Notes: generated from the sequence alone by a model not told the origin. 8,096 bases of DNA from an uncultured Clostridia bacterium (GCA_947171615.1 CAMVYG010000094.1:1-8096), one strand, 5' to 3'; counted from the stretch's first letter, positions 1-5,627 are shown. A program made the numbers and translations.

Positions 1-238
1 TGGTGAAAATATTCTTGTAGTTTTCAATGGTGAACTTTCTGGGGAAAATCGTGATGCCGCCCAAGGTGGTATCAGAAGCATAGTTCAAAGAAATTGCCAG
101 AGAGTTCAGGAAGGGATACAGGGTAGCGCAGAACACAACTACCATGATCACAACCATGAGAATGATAATTACGTAATCACTGGCTACCTTCTTGACTTTC
201 ATTTTGTGATGCTTATTTACTTTTACATTTTCTGCCAT
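1..238 (-). CDS. Carbohydrate ABC transporter permease, LplC/YtcP type (N-terminal part only)
   Basis: This is the second inner-membrane permease of a sugar ABC importer; only the first 79 or so residues lie in the window. The start ATG at 238 follows an AAAGGGGG-type ribosome binding site. The N-terminus is short and lysine-rich (MAENVKVNKHHKMKVKK), then comes one hydrophobic segment (about residues 22-44). After it, the stretch around YPFLNSLAISLNYASDTT and FPRKFTIENYKNIF is characteristic of the LplC/YtcP branch of MalG-like permeases. It lies 30 bp downstream of the partner permease in the same direction, so the two are almost certainly co-transcribed and form the heterodimeric channel. 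The binding-protein gene is probably further downstream, outside the window. Substrate is not visible; relatives handle oligosaccharides or glycan breakdown products. Confidence 0.9.
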   Translation of the reverse strand, partial: MAENVKVNKHHKMKVKKVASDYVIIILMVVIMVVVFCATLYPFLNSLAISLNYASDTTLGGITIFPRKFTIENYKNIFT

Positions 239-268
239 TGGGTAGAACCCCCTTTCTCTCTTATTTTG

Positions 269-1237
269 TTAGAACAGCGCATTTTCGCCGGCCTTGCCTG
301 CGATCCAGTTGGCGCTGAGCAGCAAGACGAAGTTGATAAGCGCCTTAAAGAGACCAGCTGCCGTTGCAAAGGAGAAACGGCCCATGGAAACGCCATAACG
401 GAATACAAACGTATCAATAACGTCAGCATACTCTGTAAGTAATGCGTTACCCATGTTCTTCGTGAGCATCATGATCTGGTCAAAGTTGGCATTCAATACG
501 CCGCCGACATTCATAATAAGGAGAAGGATAATTGTGGGTTTAATGGCCTTGATGGTGATGTGCCACATCTTCTGAGCGCGGGTAGCGCCGTCGATATCAG
601 CGGCCTCATACATCTCGGCATCTACACCGGCCATGGCCGATATGTAAATAATGGAGTTCCAGCCAAGCTCTTTCCATATGTCGGTAAAGAGTGCTAATCC
701 CCAGAAATAACTGCCTGTCTCAAAAAAGCCTATGGGTTCTTTTATCAAACCGAAGTTCATAAGCATTTCATTTACCGCGCCTTCTCTTCCCAGGAAATCA
801 AACATCAGAAGAGCGCATACGGTCCAGGAAATAAAGTGAGGCAGATAACTGACGGTCTGCACTACCTTTTTTACTCCCTGCTGGTGCATTTCGTTCAGGA
901 ACACCGCGAATACGATGGGGCAAACAAAACCGATGGTCAGCTTCAACAAGCTGATCGCCAGCGTATTCCGCAGCGTCTTAAAGAAGTTGGGATCATTGAA
1001 CAGGGACTCAAACTGCTTGAAGCCTACCCACTCGCTGATACCAGGAAAATCGCCGAGCTTAAATTCCTGGAAAGCCATTACCAGGCCGTACATGGGCAAG
1101 TAACTGAATATCAACAGCAGGATAATGCCCGGCAGAACCAAAACCTGAAGATCCCATTGATCCAACGCCCGTCTGAAAAAGCTGCGCTTCCTCACCGGAG
1201 ACTGCATCACAGCAGCATTTGCTTTCTTCAATCTCAT
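269..1237 (-). CDS. Carbohydrate ABC transporter permease, LplB type
   Basis: Inner-membrane permease (322 residues) of a sugar ABC importer. After a basic cytoplasmic N-terminus, the first membrane helix lies at about residues 33-55 (VLVLPGIILLLIFSYLPMYG), and further helices follow through the MalF-like domain. The EAA loop that docks on the ATPase is visible as EAADIDGA at residues 211-218. The C-terminus ends in AGKAGENALF, usual for LplB relatives. The frame stays open to a TTG at 1357, but I place the start at the ATG at 1237, where family-like sequence begins (MRLKKANAAV). The site is imperfect: AGGGAG lies only 2 nt upstream and a better AGGAGGAG 14 nt upstream. The 322-residue length fits the family. 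No ATPase gene is adjacent, which is common because such importers share an ATPase encoded elsewhere. Confidence 0.93.
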   Translation of the reverse strand: MRLKKANAAVMQSPVRKRSFFRRALDQWDLQVLVLPGIILLLIFSYLPMYGLVMAFQEFKLGDFPGISEWVGFKQFESLFNDPNFFKTLRNTLAISLLKLTIGFVCPIVFAVFLNEMHQQGVKKVVQTVSYLPHFISWTVCALLMFDFLGREGAVNEMLMNFGLIKEPIGFFETGSYFWGLALFTDIWKELGWNSIIYISAMAGVDAEMYEAADIDGATRAQKMWHITIKAIKPTIILLLIMNVGGVLNANFDQIMMLTKNMGNALLTEYADVIDTFVFRYGVSMGRFSFATAAGLFKALINFVLLLSANWIAGKAGENALF

Positions 1238-1363
1238 CACTCCCTGGGCTGCTCCTCCTCTCAAAAGGAATACAGCCATTTTTCGTAGTACAGGGGAAGG
1301 TTCCCCTCCAGCATAAGGTAAAGTTCTTGGCAATCCCTCCTCTGTACTCGGTAACAATGTCTC

Positions 1364-1388
1364 ATAACAACGGCGAAGCCGTTGTTAT
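1364..1388 (-). repeat. Perfect 11-bp hairpin in the permease operon leader
   Basis: ATAACAACGGC and its exact complement GCCGTTGTTAT are separated by 3 nt. Read as the leader RNA (minus strand) it forms an 11-bp stem with a UUC triloop, about 125 nt before the LplB-type start codon. No U-tract follows, so it is not a terminator. It may be an RNA-stability element, part of an attenuation switch with the neighbouring 1391-1413 hairpin, or a DNA dyad for a regulator. Confidence 0.6.
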
Positions 1389-1390
1389 CC

Positions 1391-1413
1391 GGAAAAACCC
1401 CTGCAGGGGTTCC
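1391..1413 (-). terminator. Terminator-like hairpin in the permease leader (possible attenuator)
   Basis: A 16-bp perfect palindrome, AACCCCTGCAGGGGTT (1396-1411), is followed on the minus strand by a T-tract (GGGGTTTTTCC), the shape of a short intrinsic terminator in the same direction as the permease operon. It lies about 55-75 nt after the predicted transcription start, where an attenuator would sit. The stem is only six pairs and uses two of the Us, so termination could be weak or conditional. Confidence 0.4.
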
Positions 1414-1474
1414 GTTCCGGGCGTCTGCGAAAAATCACAGCAATTTTCACAAACGTTGTTCACTTCTATAGGTA

Positions 1475-1503
1475 ATTATATAGCGAGAGGGGCAAAAAGT
1501 CCA
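1475..1503 (-). promoter_or_regulatory. Sigma-A-type promoter of the sugar permease operon
   Basis: Read on the minus strand, TGGACT (1503-1498) and TATAAT (1480-1475) are separated by 17 bp: a consensus -10 and a four-of-six -35. Transcription would start near 1468 and give a leader of about 230 nt before the LplB-type gene. Confidence 0.65.
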
Positions 1504-1523
1504 CCCTTTTATTGAAAAAAGTA

Positions 1524-1592
1524 GTTACTTTTTTGTTACTTTTCTCTAAACCCGCTTAAAACCTAGACTTTTTTATCACAATTTCATCACAA
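1524..1592 (-). promoter_or_regulatory. Two pairs of 11-bp-spaced direct repeats upstream of the permease promoter
   Basis: GTTACTTTT occurs at 1524-1532 and again at 1535-1543; ATCACAA occurs at 1575-1581 and again at 1586-1592. In each pair the starts are 11 bp apart, about one helical turn. The nearer pair lies 20-40 bp beyond the -35 box at 1498-1503. Paired direct repeats one turn apart are a common layout for response-regulator or AraC-type activator sites, and LplB/LplC operons are often controlled by such regulators. The assignment to a regulator is inference. Confidence 0.35.
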
Positions 1593-1775
1593 AAACATGT
1601 CAAAATCTATAAAAAGAAGCGAATTTTGTCTCTCTTTTTTGAATTTGTGCAATTTTACAAGACAAAAATCACCAAATCGGAGGATGATTTTTCAAAATTC
1701 TGAAAAACATATTCTTTCTGAAAATGGAACCCTGATTTTTCTGTGCAAAACGCGCTCTTTTTTAAGAAGTGCTTG
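1593..1775. other. AT-rich stretch without a recognisable gene
   Basis: Short open frames occur on both strands but none has a convincing ribosome binding site or protein-like composition. The only structure I see is an AT-rich inverted repeat, AAAAATCA (1664-1671) with TGATTTTT (1685-1692). Confidence 0.5.
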
Positions 1776-1803
1776 CTGGATACTGGACGCTGGATGGTGG
1801 ACA
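1776..1803. repeat. Four tandem heptamers, CTGGAYR type
   Basis: CTGGATA, CTGGACG, CTGGATG and GTGGACA follow one another without gaps. The first five positions are the same in three units and differ by one base in the fourth. This is the layout of the short heptameric tandem repeats known from several bacterial groups. It is one edge of a structured block whose other edge is the second heptamer array at 1898-1925. Confidence 0.65.
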
Positions 1804-1818
1804 ACAGCAACGCAAACG

Positions 1819-1897
1819 ACCGCTTTTGCGGTTATCTCGGAGAAGGTCTGATTTGCGCAGCAAATCTCTTTTTCTTCGGAAAGTACGGATCTTCTCC
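1819..1897. repeat. Hairpin-rich block bounded by a 7-bp inverted repeat
   Basis: Four stems occur close together. ACCGC-TTTT-GCGGT lies at 1819-1832. GATTTGC-GCA-GCAAATC lies at 1850-1866. TTTC-TTCG-GAAA, with the very stable UUCG loop, lies at 1871-1882. An outer pair, GGAGAAG (1839-1845) with CTTCTCC (1891-1897), can enclose the last two. The hairpin at 1850-1866 is followed by TCTTTTTCTT and could act as a plus-strand terminator, but no plus-strand gene ends here. No coding function is apparent. It could be part of a mobile intergenic repeat or a small structured RNA. Confidence 0.5.
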
Positions 1898-1925
1898 AGT
1901 TAGCTGTTAGCAATTAGTTGTTAAC
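1898..1925. repeat. Four tandem heptamers, NRTTAGC type
   Basis: AGTTAGC, TGTTAGC, AATTAGT and TGTTAAC follow one another without gaps, with TTA fixed in all units. The number and length of units match the CTGGAYR array at 1776-1803, although the sequence is unrelated. Confidence 0.6.
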
Positions 1926-1955
1926 GGCGCAAAAAAGAAAGGACAAGGGCTTTGC

Positions 1956-2011
1956 ACCCGCTGGTACTGCTATTTGAGATCCTTCACCTTCGGTTCAGGA
2001 TGACAGCGGGT
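1956..2011 (-). repeat. PERSEGS-type intergenic repeat, copy A
   Basis: The minus strand of 1976-2007 begins GCTGTCATCCTGA and ends GAAGGATCTC, the conserved arms of a repeat that is widespread in bacterial intergenic regions and often mistranslated as 'CHPERSEGS'. Between the arms lies ACC-GAA-GGT, a small hairpin. The copy is bounded by a perfect 7-bp inverted repeat, ACCCGCT (1956-1962) and AGCGGGT (2005-2011), which suggests a defined element of about 56 bp. Confidence 0.75.
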
Positions 2012-2065
2012 AAAAATGATTGGTACGATAAATTGGAATCCAGCACACTGCCTTCTGCTGCATGT

Positions 2066-2115
2066 TGTCATTATGCTGAGAAAAAGATCCTTCGGATCTT
2101 CTCGAAGAATCTCGA
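2066..2115 (+). repeat. PERSEGS-type intergenic repeat, copy B (opposite orientation)
   Basis: The plus strand begins TGTCATT, then CTGA after a 3-base insertion, and ends GAAGAATCTCGA, matching the arms of copies A and C. The apex is longer: AAGATCC-TTC-GGATCTT (2084-2100), extended by GAG/CTC around an AAA bulge. The inner arm changes from TCCT/AGGA in A and C to TTCT/AGAA here, so pairing is preserved. Confidence 0.7.
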
Positions 2116-2139
2116 CCTGAGGAAATCGGCGCATAAAAA

Positions 2140-2199
2140 GGGCACCGTACCCGCTGGAAAGCACAAATCGAGATCCTTCGCTCCGCTCAGGATGACAGC
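2140..2199 (-). repeat. PERSEGS-type intergenic repeat, copy C
   Basis: The minus strand of 2170-2199 reads GCTGTCATCCTGA, then GC-GGA-GC, then GAAGGATCTC; the first 13 and last 10 bases equal those of copy A. Upstream it also shares GGGC and ACCCGCTGG (2149-2157) with copy A at nearly the same distance, so the repeated unit is about 60 bp. Its inner edge (AGC) runs directly into the U-tract of the ectB-type terminator, and the terminal GGGT seen in copy A is missing. Confidence 0.75.
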
Positions 2200-2240
2200 A
2201 AAAAAAGAGCTTGAAGCTGTTTCCAAACTTCAAGCTCTTT
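2200..2240 (-). terminator. Intrinsic terminator of the EctB-type gene
   Basis: A perfect 13-bp stem, AAAGAGCTTGAAG (2204-2216) with CTTCAAGCTCTTT (2228-2240), encloses an 11-nt loop. On the minus strand the stem is followed by a run of seven T (2206-2200, partly within the stem). It lies about 50 bp after the stop codon at 2290 and closes this single-gene unit. It also serves as the boundary to the repeat-rich region. Confidence 0.85.
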
Positions 2241-2289
2241 GCTGATCAACCGTTTTTTGCTGTGACAAATGCCTGCCGGAACTAACTGG

Positions 2290-3561
2290 TTATCCCAACA
2301 CGGTCTTTACCGCGTTTTTCAGAATTTCCAGTCCTCTGCACAGGGTTTCCTCATCAATAAGAAGCTCCGGCATGACCTTGATCACCGCGTTGCCGCGGCC
2401 TACCCGCTCTACGATCAAGTGGTTTTTAAAGCACTCGTCCAGTACCGCCTTGGAGGTTTTCCCGTCGGCATCGCAGTGATACAGATCCACACCCCATACA
2501 AAGCCGATCCCCCGGGTTTTGATCTTCTCCGGCGCGATAGCTCTGATCTCGTCCAAATACCGGGCAATGATCTTTTCCTTTTCCCGCACCTTTTCTTCCA
2601 CGTGCTCCTGAAGCATCACTTCCAGGCCGGCCTTCGCCGCCACCATGGAAAGCTGATACCCCCGGAAGGTGCCGTTGTGCTCGCCAGGCTCCCAGATATC
2701 CAGCTCCGGCTTAAACAGCACAAGAGCGAAGGGCATGCCGTATCCGCCGATGGATTTGGACTGGGTCACAATGTCCGGCACGATCCCCGCCCGCTCAAAG
2801 GAAAAGAACCAGCCGGTTCTGGCGCAGCCCACCTGAATATCGTCTACGATCATCAGAATATCGTGCTTATCGCAGATTTTCCGAATTCCCTGGAGCCACT
2901 CCACAGAGAAAGGATTGATGCCGCCGTCCGCCTGTACGGTTTCCAGAATAATGGCGGCGGGCTTTTCCACGCCGGAATGATCGTCGGTAAGCAGTGTTTC
3001 AATATATTCCAGCGTATCCAGCTCCGGGAACATGTAGGGAGCCGGAACATGGGTCACATTGGTCAGGGGAACCCCCGCTCCTGCCCGGGAGGATGCGTCG
3101 GTAGTCAGGGCAATAGAGCCCAGAGTCATGCCATGGAATCCGCCCATCAGGGCAAAAATACCGGGGCGCTTCTTCACCTTTCTCGCCAGCTTCAGAGCCG
3201 CTTCCACCGCATTGGTGCCGGTGGGGCCGGGAAACTGGATCTTATAATTCAGTCCGCGGGGCTTTAAGATCTTTTCTTCATAGAAGGTAAGGAAATCCCG
3301 TTTGGGAGCGGTATACATATCCAAAGCGTGCATCACGCCGTCGCTTTGAAGATACTCGACTACCTTTTCCTTAATATAGTCGTTGTTGTGTCCGTAATTC
3401 AATCCTCCGGCTCCGCAGAAGAAATCGATATACTCTCCCCCCTCCTCATCGTAAAGGAAGGGGCCCTTAGCGGTGGTAAACACCGTGGGGAAGTTGCGGC
3501 AGTAGGAGCGTACCTCAGATTCGTACTCTTCAAAAGGCCTTGTGTTCATTTCTGTGCTCAT
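2290..3561 (-). CDS. ectB: Diaminobutyrate--2-oxoglutarate aminotransferase, EctB type
   Basis: PLP-dependent class-III aminotransferase (423 residues) that in characterised EctB enzymes makes L-2,4-diaminobutyrate from aspartate semialdehyde using glutamate. Visible EctB hallmarks in order: TRPFEEYESEVRSYCRNFP near the N-terminus, GLNYGHNN, FPGPTGTNAVEAALKLARK (cofactor phosphate loop), GGFHGMTLG, ETVQADGGIN, the pyridine-binding aspartate in IVDDIQ (D240), the Schiff-base lysine in SKSIGGYGMP (K269), and WEPGEHNGTFRG. Length matches the family. I chose the ATG at 3561 because AAAGGA lies 8 nt upstream; the frame is open to a GTG at 3582. The gene stands alone, with a terminator behind it and no ectA or ectC beside it, so ectoine synthesis is not supported. 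Diaminobutyrate may go to another product, or the substrate may differ. Confidence 0.9.
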   Translation of the reverse strand: MSTEMNTRPFEEYESEVRSYCRNFPTVFTTAKGPFLYDEEGGEYIDFFCGAGGLNYGHNNDYIKEKVVEYLQSDGVMHALDMYTAPKRDFLTFYEEKILKPRGLNYKIQFPGPTGTNAVEAALKLARKVKKRPGIFALMGGFHGMTLGSIALTTDASSRAGAGVPLTNVTHVPAPYMFPELDTLEYIETLLTDDHSGVEKPAAIILETVQADGGINPFSVEWLQGIRKICDKHDILMIVDDIQVGCARTGWFFSFERAGIVPDIVTQSKSIGGYGMPFALVLFKPELDIWEPGEHNGTFRGYQLSMVAAKAGLEVMLQEHVEEKVREKEKIIARYLDEIRAIAPEKIKTRGIGFVWGVDLYHCDADGKTSKAVLDECFKNHLIVERVGRGNAVIKVMPELLIDEETLCRGLEILKNAVKTVLG

Positions 3562-3727
3562 AGTTACCATCCTTTCTACCACGGACGCTGCCCGTGATTC
3601 AGCGATCTACGCCTGCGGCTTGCCTGCCGGAAGCGGGGCTGTTCGCCGGAAAACAAATCAACTGCTTTTCCAGCCAGCGGCAATGGGCCAATGCTGTTTT
3701 GTTTATTATTATTTTGACCCGGAATTT

Positions 3728-3736
3728 AGTTTACCA
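3728..3736 (-). promoter_or_regulatory. Possible extended -10 promoter element for the EctB-type gene
   Basis: On the minus strand TGG directly precedes TAAACT (3733-3728), an extended -10 form. The only -35 candidate at 17 bp is the poor TTTTCT. The predicted leader of about 160 nt before the start codon at 3561 contains no structure I recognise. This is the best candidate in the 3562-3800 gap, not a firm call. Confidence 0.3.
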
Positions 3737-3767
3737 TAAATTTTCCAAAAAGAAAACCCTCTTTTCC

Positions 3768-3796
3768 AAAAAACACAGGAAAAAAGGGATTTTTCC
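3768..3796 (-). terminator. AU-rich terminator after the acetyltransferase gene
   Basis: On the minus strand GGAAAAA (3796-3790) pairs with TTTTTCC (3784-3778) across a 5-nt loop, and TGTG followed by six T comes next. It begins 5 bp after the acetyltransferase stop codon. The stem is weak, so some read-through toward the EctB-type gene is likely. Confidence 0.45.
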
Positions 3797-3800
3797 GAAC

Positions 3801-4301
3801 TCAGGTTTGAAAAAAGAACACATCTGCCGGGGTACCGTCGGGATAAGCGATCTCGCCGCCCATACTTTCTGTCCGGTAATTTCCACCAGTGTACTCTGAA
3901 ACAACTTTGTTCCAGAAGTGAACGGAGGGCAGGTTTTTCGGGTGGCGCTTCAACTGCCACGTGCCTTTAAACTTGTCAAACAACTGAAATACCGCCCATG
4001 TACCCAAGCCGCAGCGGCGGTATTTGTGCATGACAAAAAATTCCGACATGCAGTAATCCGTTTTCCCAGCTTCCGGGTAATCATTCACCATGACAAAGCC
4101 CGCCAGCTTGCCGTCTGCCTTTAGGAAAAACGCCCAGCGGCCCTTCTCTGTCCAATAGTTGTCCAGATAGCTGTAGCCATAGAGGCCCAGAGCGTTTACA
4201 TCGCACAGCTCATACTGGGAAAACTCGTATAGATATTTTTCCAGCAGGTTCCGGAGGATCTCTTTTTCGTCCTCCACTACAGGAACAAGTTCAAATTCCA
4301 T
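3801..4301 (-). CDS. GNAT family N-acetyltransferase, substrate unknown
   Basis: A 166-residue protein of the GNAT fold, probably cytoplasmic; it would transfer an acetyl group from acetyl-CoA to an amine. The acetyl-CoA pyrophosphate loop is visible as YRRCGLGTWA (R95-R96-x-G98-x-G100), preceded by the central strand EFFVMHKYR and followed by NLPSVHFWNKVVSEYTGGNYR, the usual C-terminal part of this subgroup. The N-terminal EILRNLLEKYLYEFSQY is typical of a group of uncharacterised Bacillota acetyltransferases. It does not resemble EctA, although the next gene downstream is EctB-like. The ATG at 4301 is chosen because GGAAG lies about 8 nt upstream; the open frame reaches 4328 but that part lies inside the prfB terminator. 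The gene starts only 19 nt after that terminator's U-tract, leaving no room for its own promoter there. Confidence 0.85.
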   Translation of the reverse strand: MEFELVPVVEDEKEILRNLLEKYLYEFSQYELCDVNALGLYGYSYLDNYWTEKGRWAFFLKADGKLAGFVMVNDYPEAGKTDYCMSEFFVMHKYRRCGLGTWAVFQLFDKFKGTWQLKRHPKNLPSVHFWNKVVSEYTGGNYRTESMGGEIAYPDGTPADVFFFQT

Positions 4302-4319
4302 ATACTCTCTTCCCTTTCC

Positions 4320-4360
4320 AAAAAACACGTATGCTCCACCGCGCTAAGCGCATTGGAGCA
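4320..4360 (-). terminator. Intrinsic terminator of prfB
   Basis: On the minus strand TGCTCCA (4360-4354) pairs with TGGAGCA (4338-4332), and inside it GCGC-TTA-GCGC pairs again after a 2-base mismatch. Six T follow at 4325-4320 after a short spacer. It starts 11 bp behind the prfB stop codon. Confidence 0.75.
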
Positions 4361-4370
4361 CACAAAAACA

Positions 4371-5498
4371 TTACTCGATATTCTCGCCCAGCGTGCCCTG
4401 GTTCTTTGCCGCCAAATAGGCATTGATGAAGCCGTCCAGTTCACCGTCCATCACAGCGTTTACATTGCCGGTTTCAAAGCCGGTGCGGTGATCTTTTACC
4501 ATGGTATAAGGCATGAATACATAGGAGCGGATCTGGCTGCCCCAGGTGATCTCTTTCTGCTCGCCCTTGATATCGCTGATCTTCTCCAGGTTTTCCCGTT
4601 CTTTAATTTCCACCAGCTTGGAAACCAGCATTTTCATTGCCACATCTCTGTTCTGGTACTGGCTGCGCTCTACCTGGCAGGACACGGTGATCCCTGTGGG
4701 AATATGGATCAAACGCACGGCGGAAGAAGTCTTGTTGACCTTCTGGCCGCCTGCGCCGCTGGCACGGTAAACCTCCATTTTGATATCATCAGGGTTTATT
4801 TCCACCGTGCTGTCCAGTTCCATCTCCGGCATGACTTCCAGGGAGGAAAAGGAGGTGTGCCGCCGTCCGGCGGCATCGAAGGGAGAAACCCGCACCAAAC
4901 GGTGTACGCCAGCCTCACTTTTCAAATATCCATAGGCGTTTTCCCCCTCCACCAGAATGGATGCGCTCTTCAGCCCGGCCTCATCGCCGTCCAGATAGTC
5001 CAGCGTAGAGACCTTGAAGCCGTGGCGCTCTCCCCAGCGGTTGTACATACGGAACAGCATTTCCGCCCAATCCTGGGCTTCAGTGCCGCCGGAGCCCGCA
5101 TGAAAGGTGAGAATGGCATTGTGGCTGTCATATTCCCCGGTCAGCAAGGTAGAAAGCCGCATGGTTTCCGCCTGGGCCCTGATGGCATTGATCTCCTCCT
5201 GGGCCTCCGGCACCAGAGACAGATCCTCCGCCTCATCTCCCATTTCAATCAGGGCCATGGCGTCCTCTGCCCGGGCACACAGCTTTTGATAGGTCTCGTC
5301 CCGCCCTTTCAAAGCGGCCATGCGCTGAGTCACCTTCTGGGCCTGCTCCATATTATCCCAAAATCCGGGTTCGGCGGATTTGTGCTCCAGCATTTCCACC
5401 TCTTCCCGCAGCTTCTGAAGGCCCAGAGCCTCTCCCAGCTCTTCGATAAGCTTCTCCTGCTCTTCCAGCTGGCGTTTCAAATCTTCAAATTGCAGCAT
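4371..5498 (-). CDS. prfB: Peptide chain release factor 2
   Basis: Class-I release factor (375 residues) that reads UAA and UGA stop codons on the ribosome and triggers peptide release. Starting at the ATG at 5498, the stop-codon-reading SPF tripeptide falls at residues 205-207 (VSPFDAAGRRHTSF) and the catalytic GGQ at 250-252 (RASGAGGQKVNKT), the same numbers as in Escherichia coli RF2. Residue 246, just before the GGQ loop, is alanine. The coiled N-terminal domain (LQFEDLKRQLEEQEKLIEELGEALG) continues in one frame to AEPGFWDN, so the programmed +1 frameshift with an in-frame UGA found in many prfB genes is absent. GAAAGG lies 12 nt upstream of the ATG. A GTG at 5555 with GGAG close by would add 19 residues; I consider it less likely. 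The gene's own stop is UAA. Confidence 0.96.
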   Translation of the reverse strand: MLQFEDLKRQLEEQEKLIEELGEALGLQKLREEVEMLEHKSAEPGFWDNMEQAQKVTQRMAALKGRDETYQKLCARAEDAMALIEMGDEAEDLSLVPEAQEEINAIRAQAETMRLSTLLTGEYDSHNAILTFHAGSGGTEAQDWAEMLFRMYNRWGERHGFKVSTLDYLDGDEAGLKSASILVEGENAYGYLKSEAGVHRLVRVSPFDAAGRRHTSFSSLEVMPEMELDSTVEINPDDIKMEVYRASGAGGQKVNKTSSAVRLIHIPTGITVSCQVERSQYQNRDVAMKMLVSKLVEIKERENLEKISDIKGEQKEITWGSQIRSYVFMPYTMVKDHRTGFETGNVNAVMDGELDGFINAYLAAKNQGTLGENIE

Positions 5499-5598
5499 AA
5501 GTTTCGGCAACCTTTCTCTATAGTTAAAAGTAAATTCCAATTTTTTCAGCTTCACAGCTCCGCTCTGATACCTGGTTTAGAAAAGCAGAGACATTATT

Positions 5599-5627
5599 AT
5601 TATACCGAAAATTCACGGACTTGTAAA
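5599..5627 (-). promoter_or_regulatory. Strong sigma-A-type promoter of prfB
   Basis: On the minus strand TTTACA (5627-5622) and TATAAT (5604-5599) are 17 bp apart, five of six and six of six matches to consensus. Transcription would begin near 5592, leaving a leader of about 94 nt. Confidence 0.85.

Noticed and set aside
1262..1366. Possible 34-codon leader peptide (MRHCYRVQRRD...) in the permease leader
   Set aside because: The ATG follows a hairpin without a Shine-Dalgarno sequence, and there is no run of codons suggesting attenuation by translation. A good AGAGGAGGG at 1343-1335 has no suitable start codon at normal spacing.
1448..1462. LacI-type operator around AACGTT at 1452-1457
   Set aside because: Only the central six bases are symmetric; the flanks match at scattered positions, which is no better than chance.
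1692..1913. Minus-strand open frame of 73 codons
   Set aside because: It reads through the heptamer arrays and hairpins; composition is not protein-like and no ribosome binding site is present.
1970..2233. Minus-strand open frame of 87 codons containing CCHPERSEGSRF and CHPEPKVKDL
   Set aside because: It is the translation of the PERSEGS-type repeats and of the terminator stem, without a ribosome binding site. Such frames are a known source of false gene calls.
2269..3267. Plus-strand open frame of 332 codons
   Set aside because: It lies opposite the EctB-type gene, whose family motifs run throughout; this is an antisense shadow.
2270..3632. The 12-mer TGCCTGCCGGAA at 2270-2281 and again at 3621-3632, flanking the EctB-type gene
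   Set aside because: One or two exact 12-base matches are expected by chance in 8 kb, and there is no transposase or target duplication pattern around them.
3801..4301. Reading the acetyltransferase as EctA because it lies beside an EctB-type gene
   Set aside because: The sequence resembles a generic uncharacterised GNAT subgroup, and a terminator and a 239-bp gap separate the two genes.
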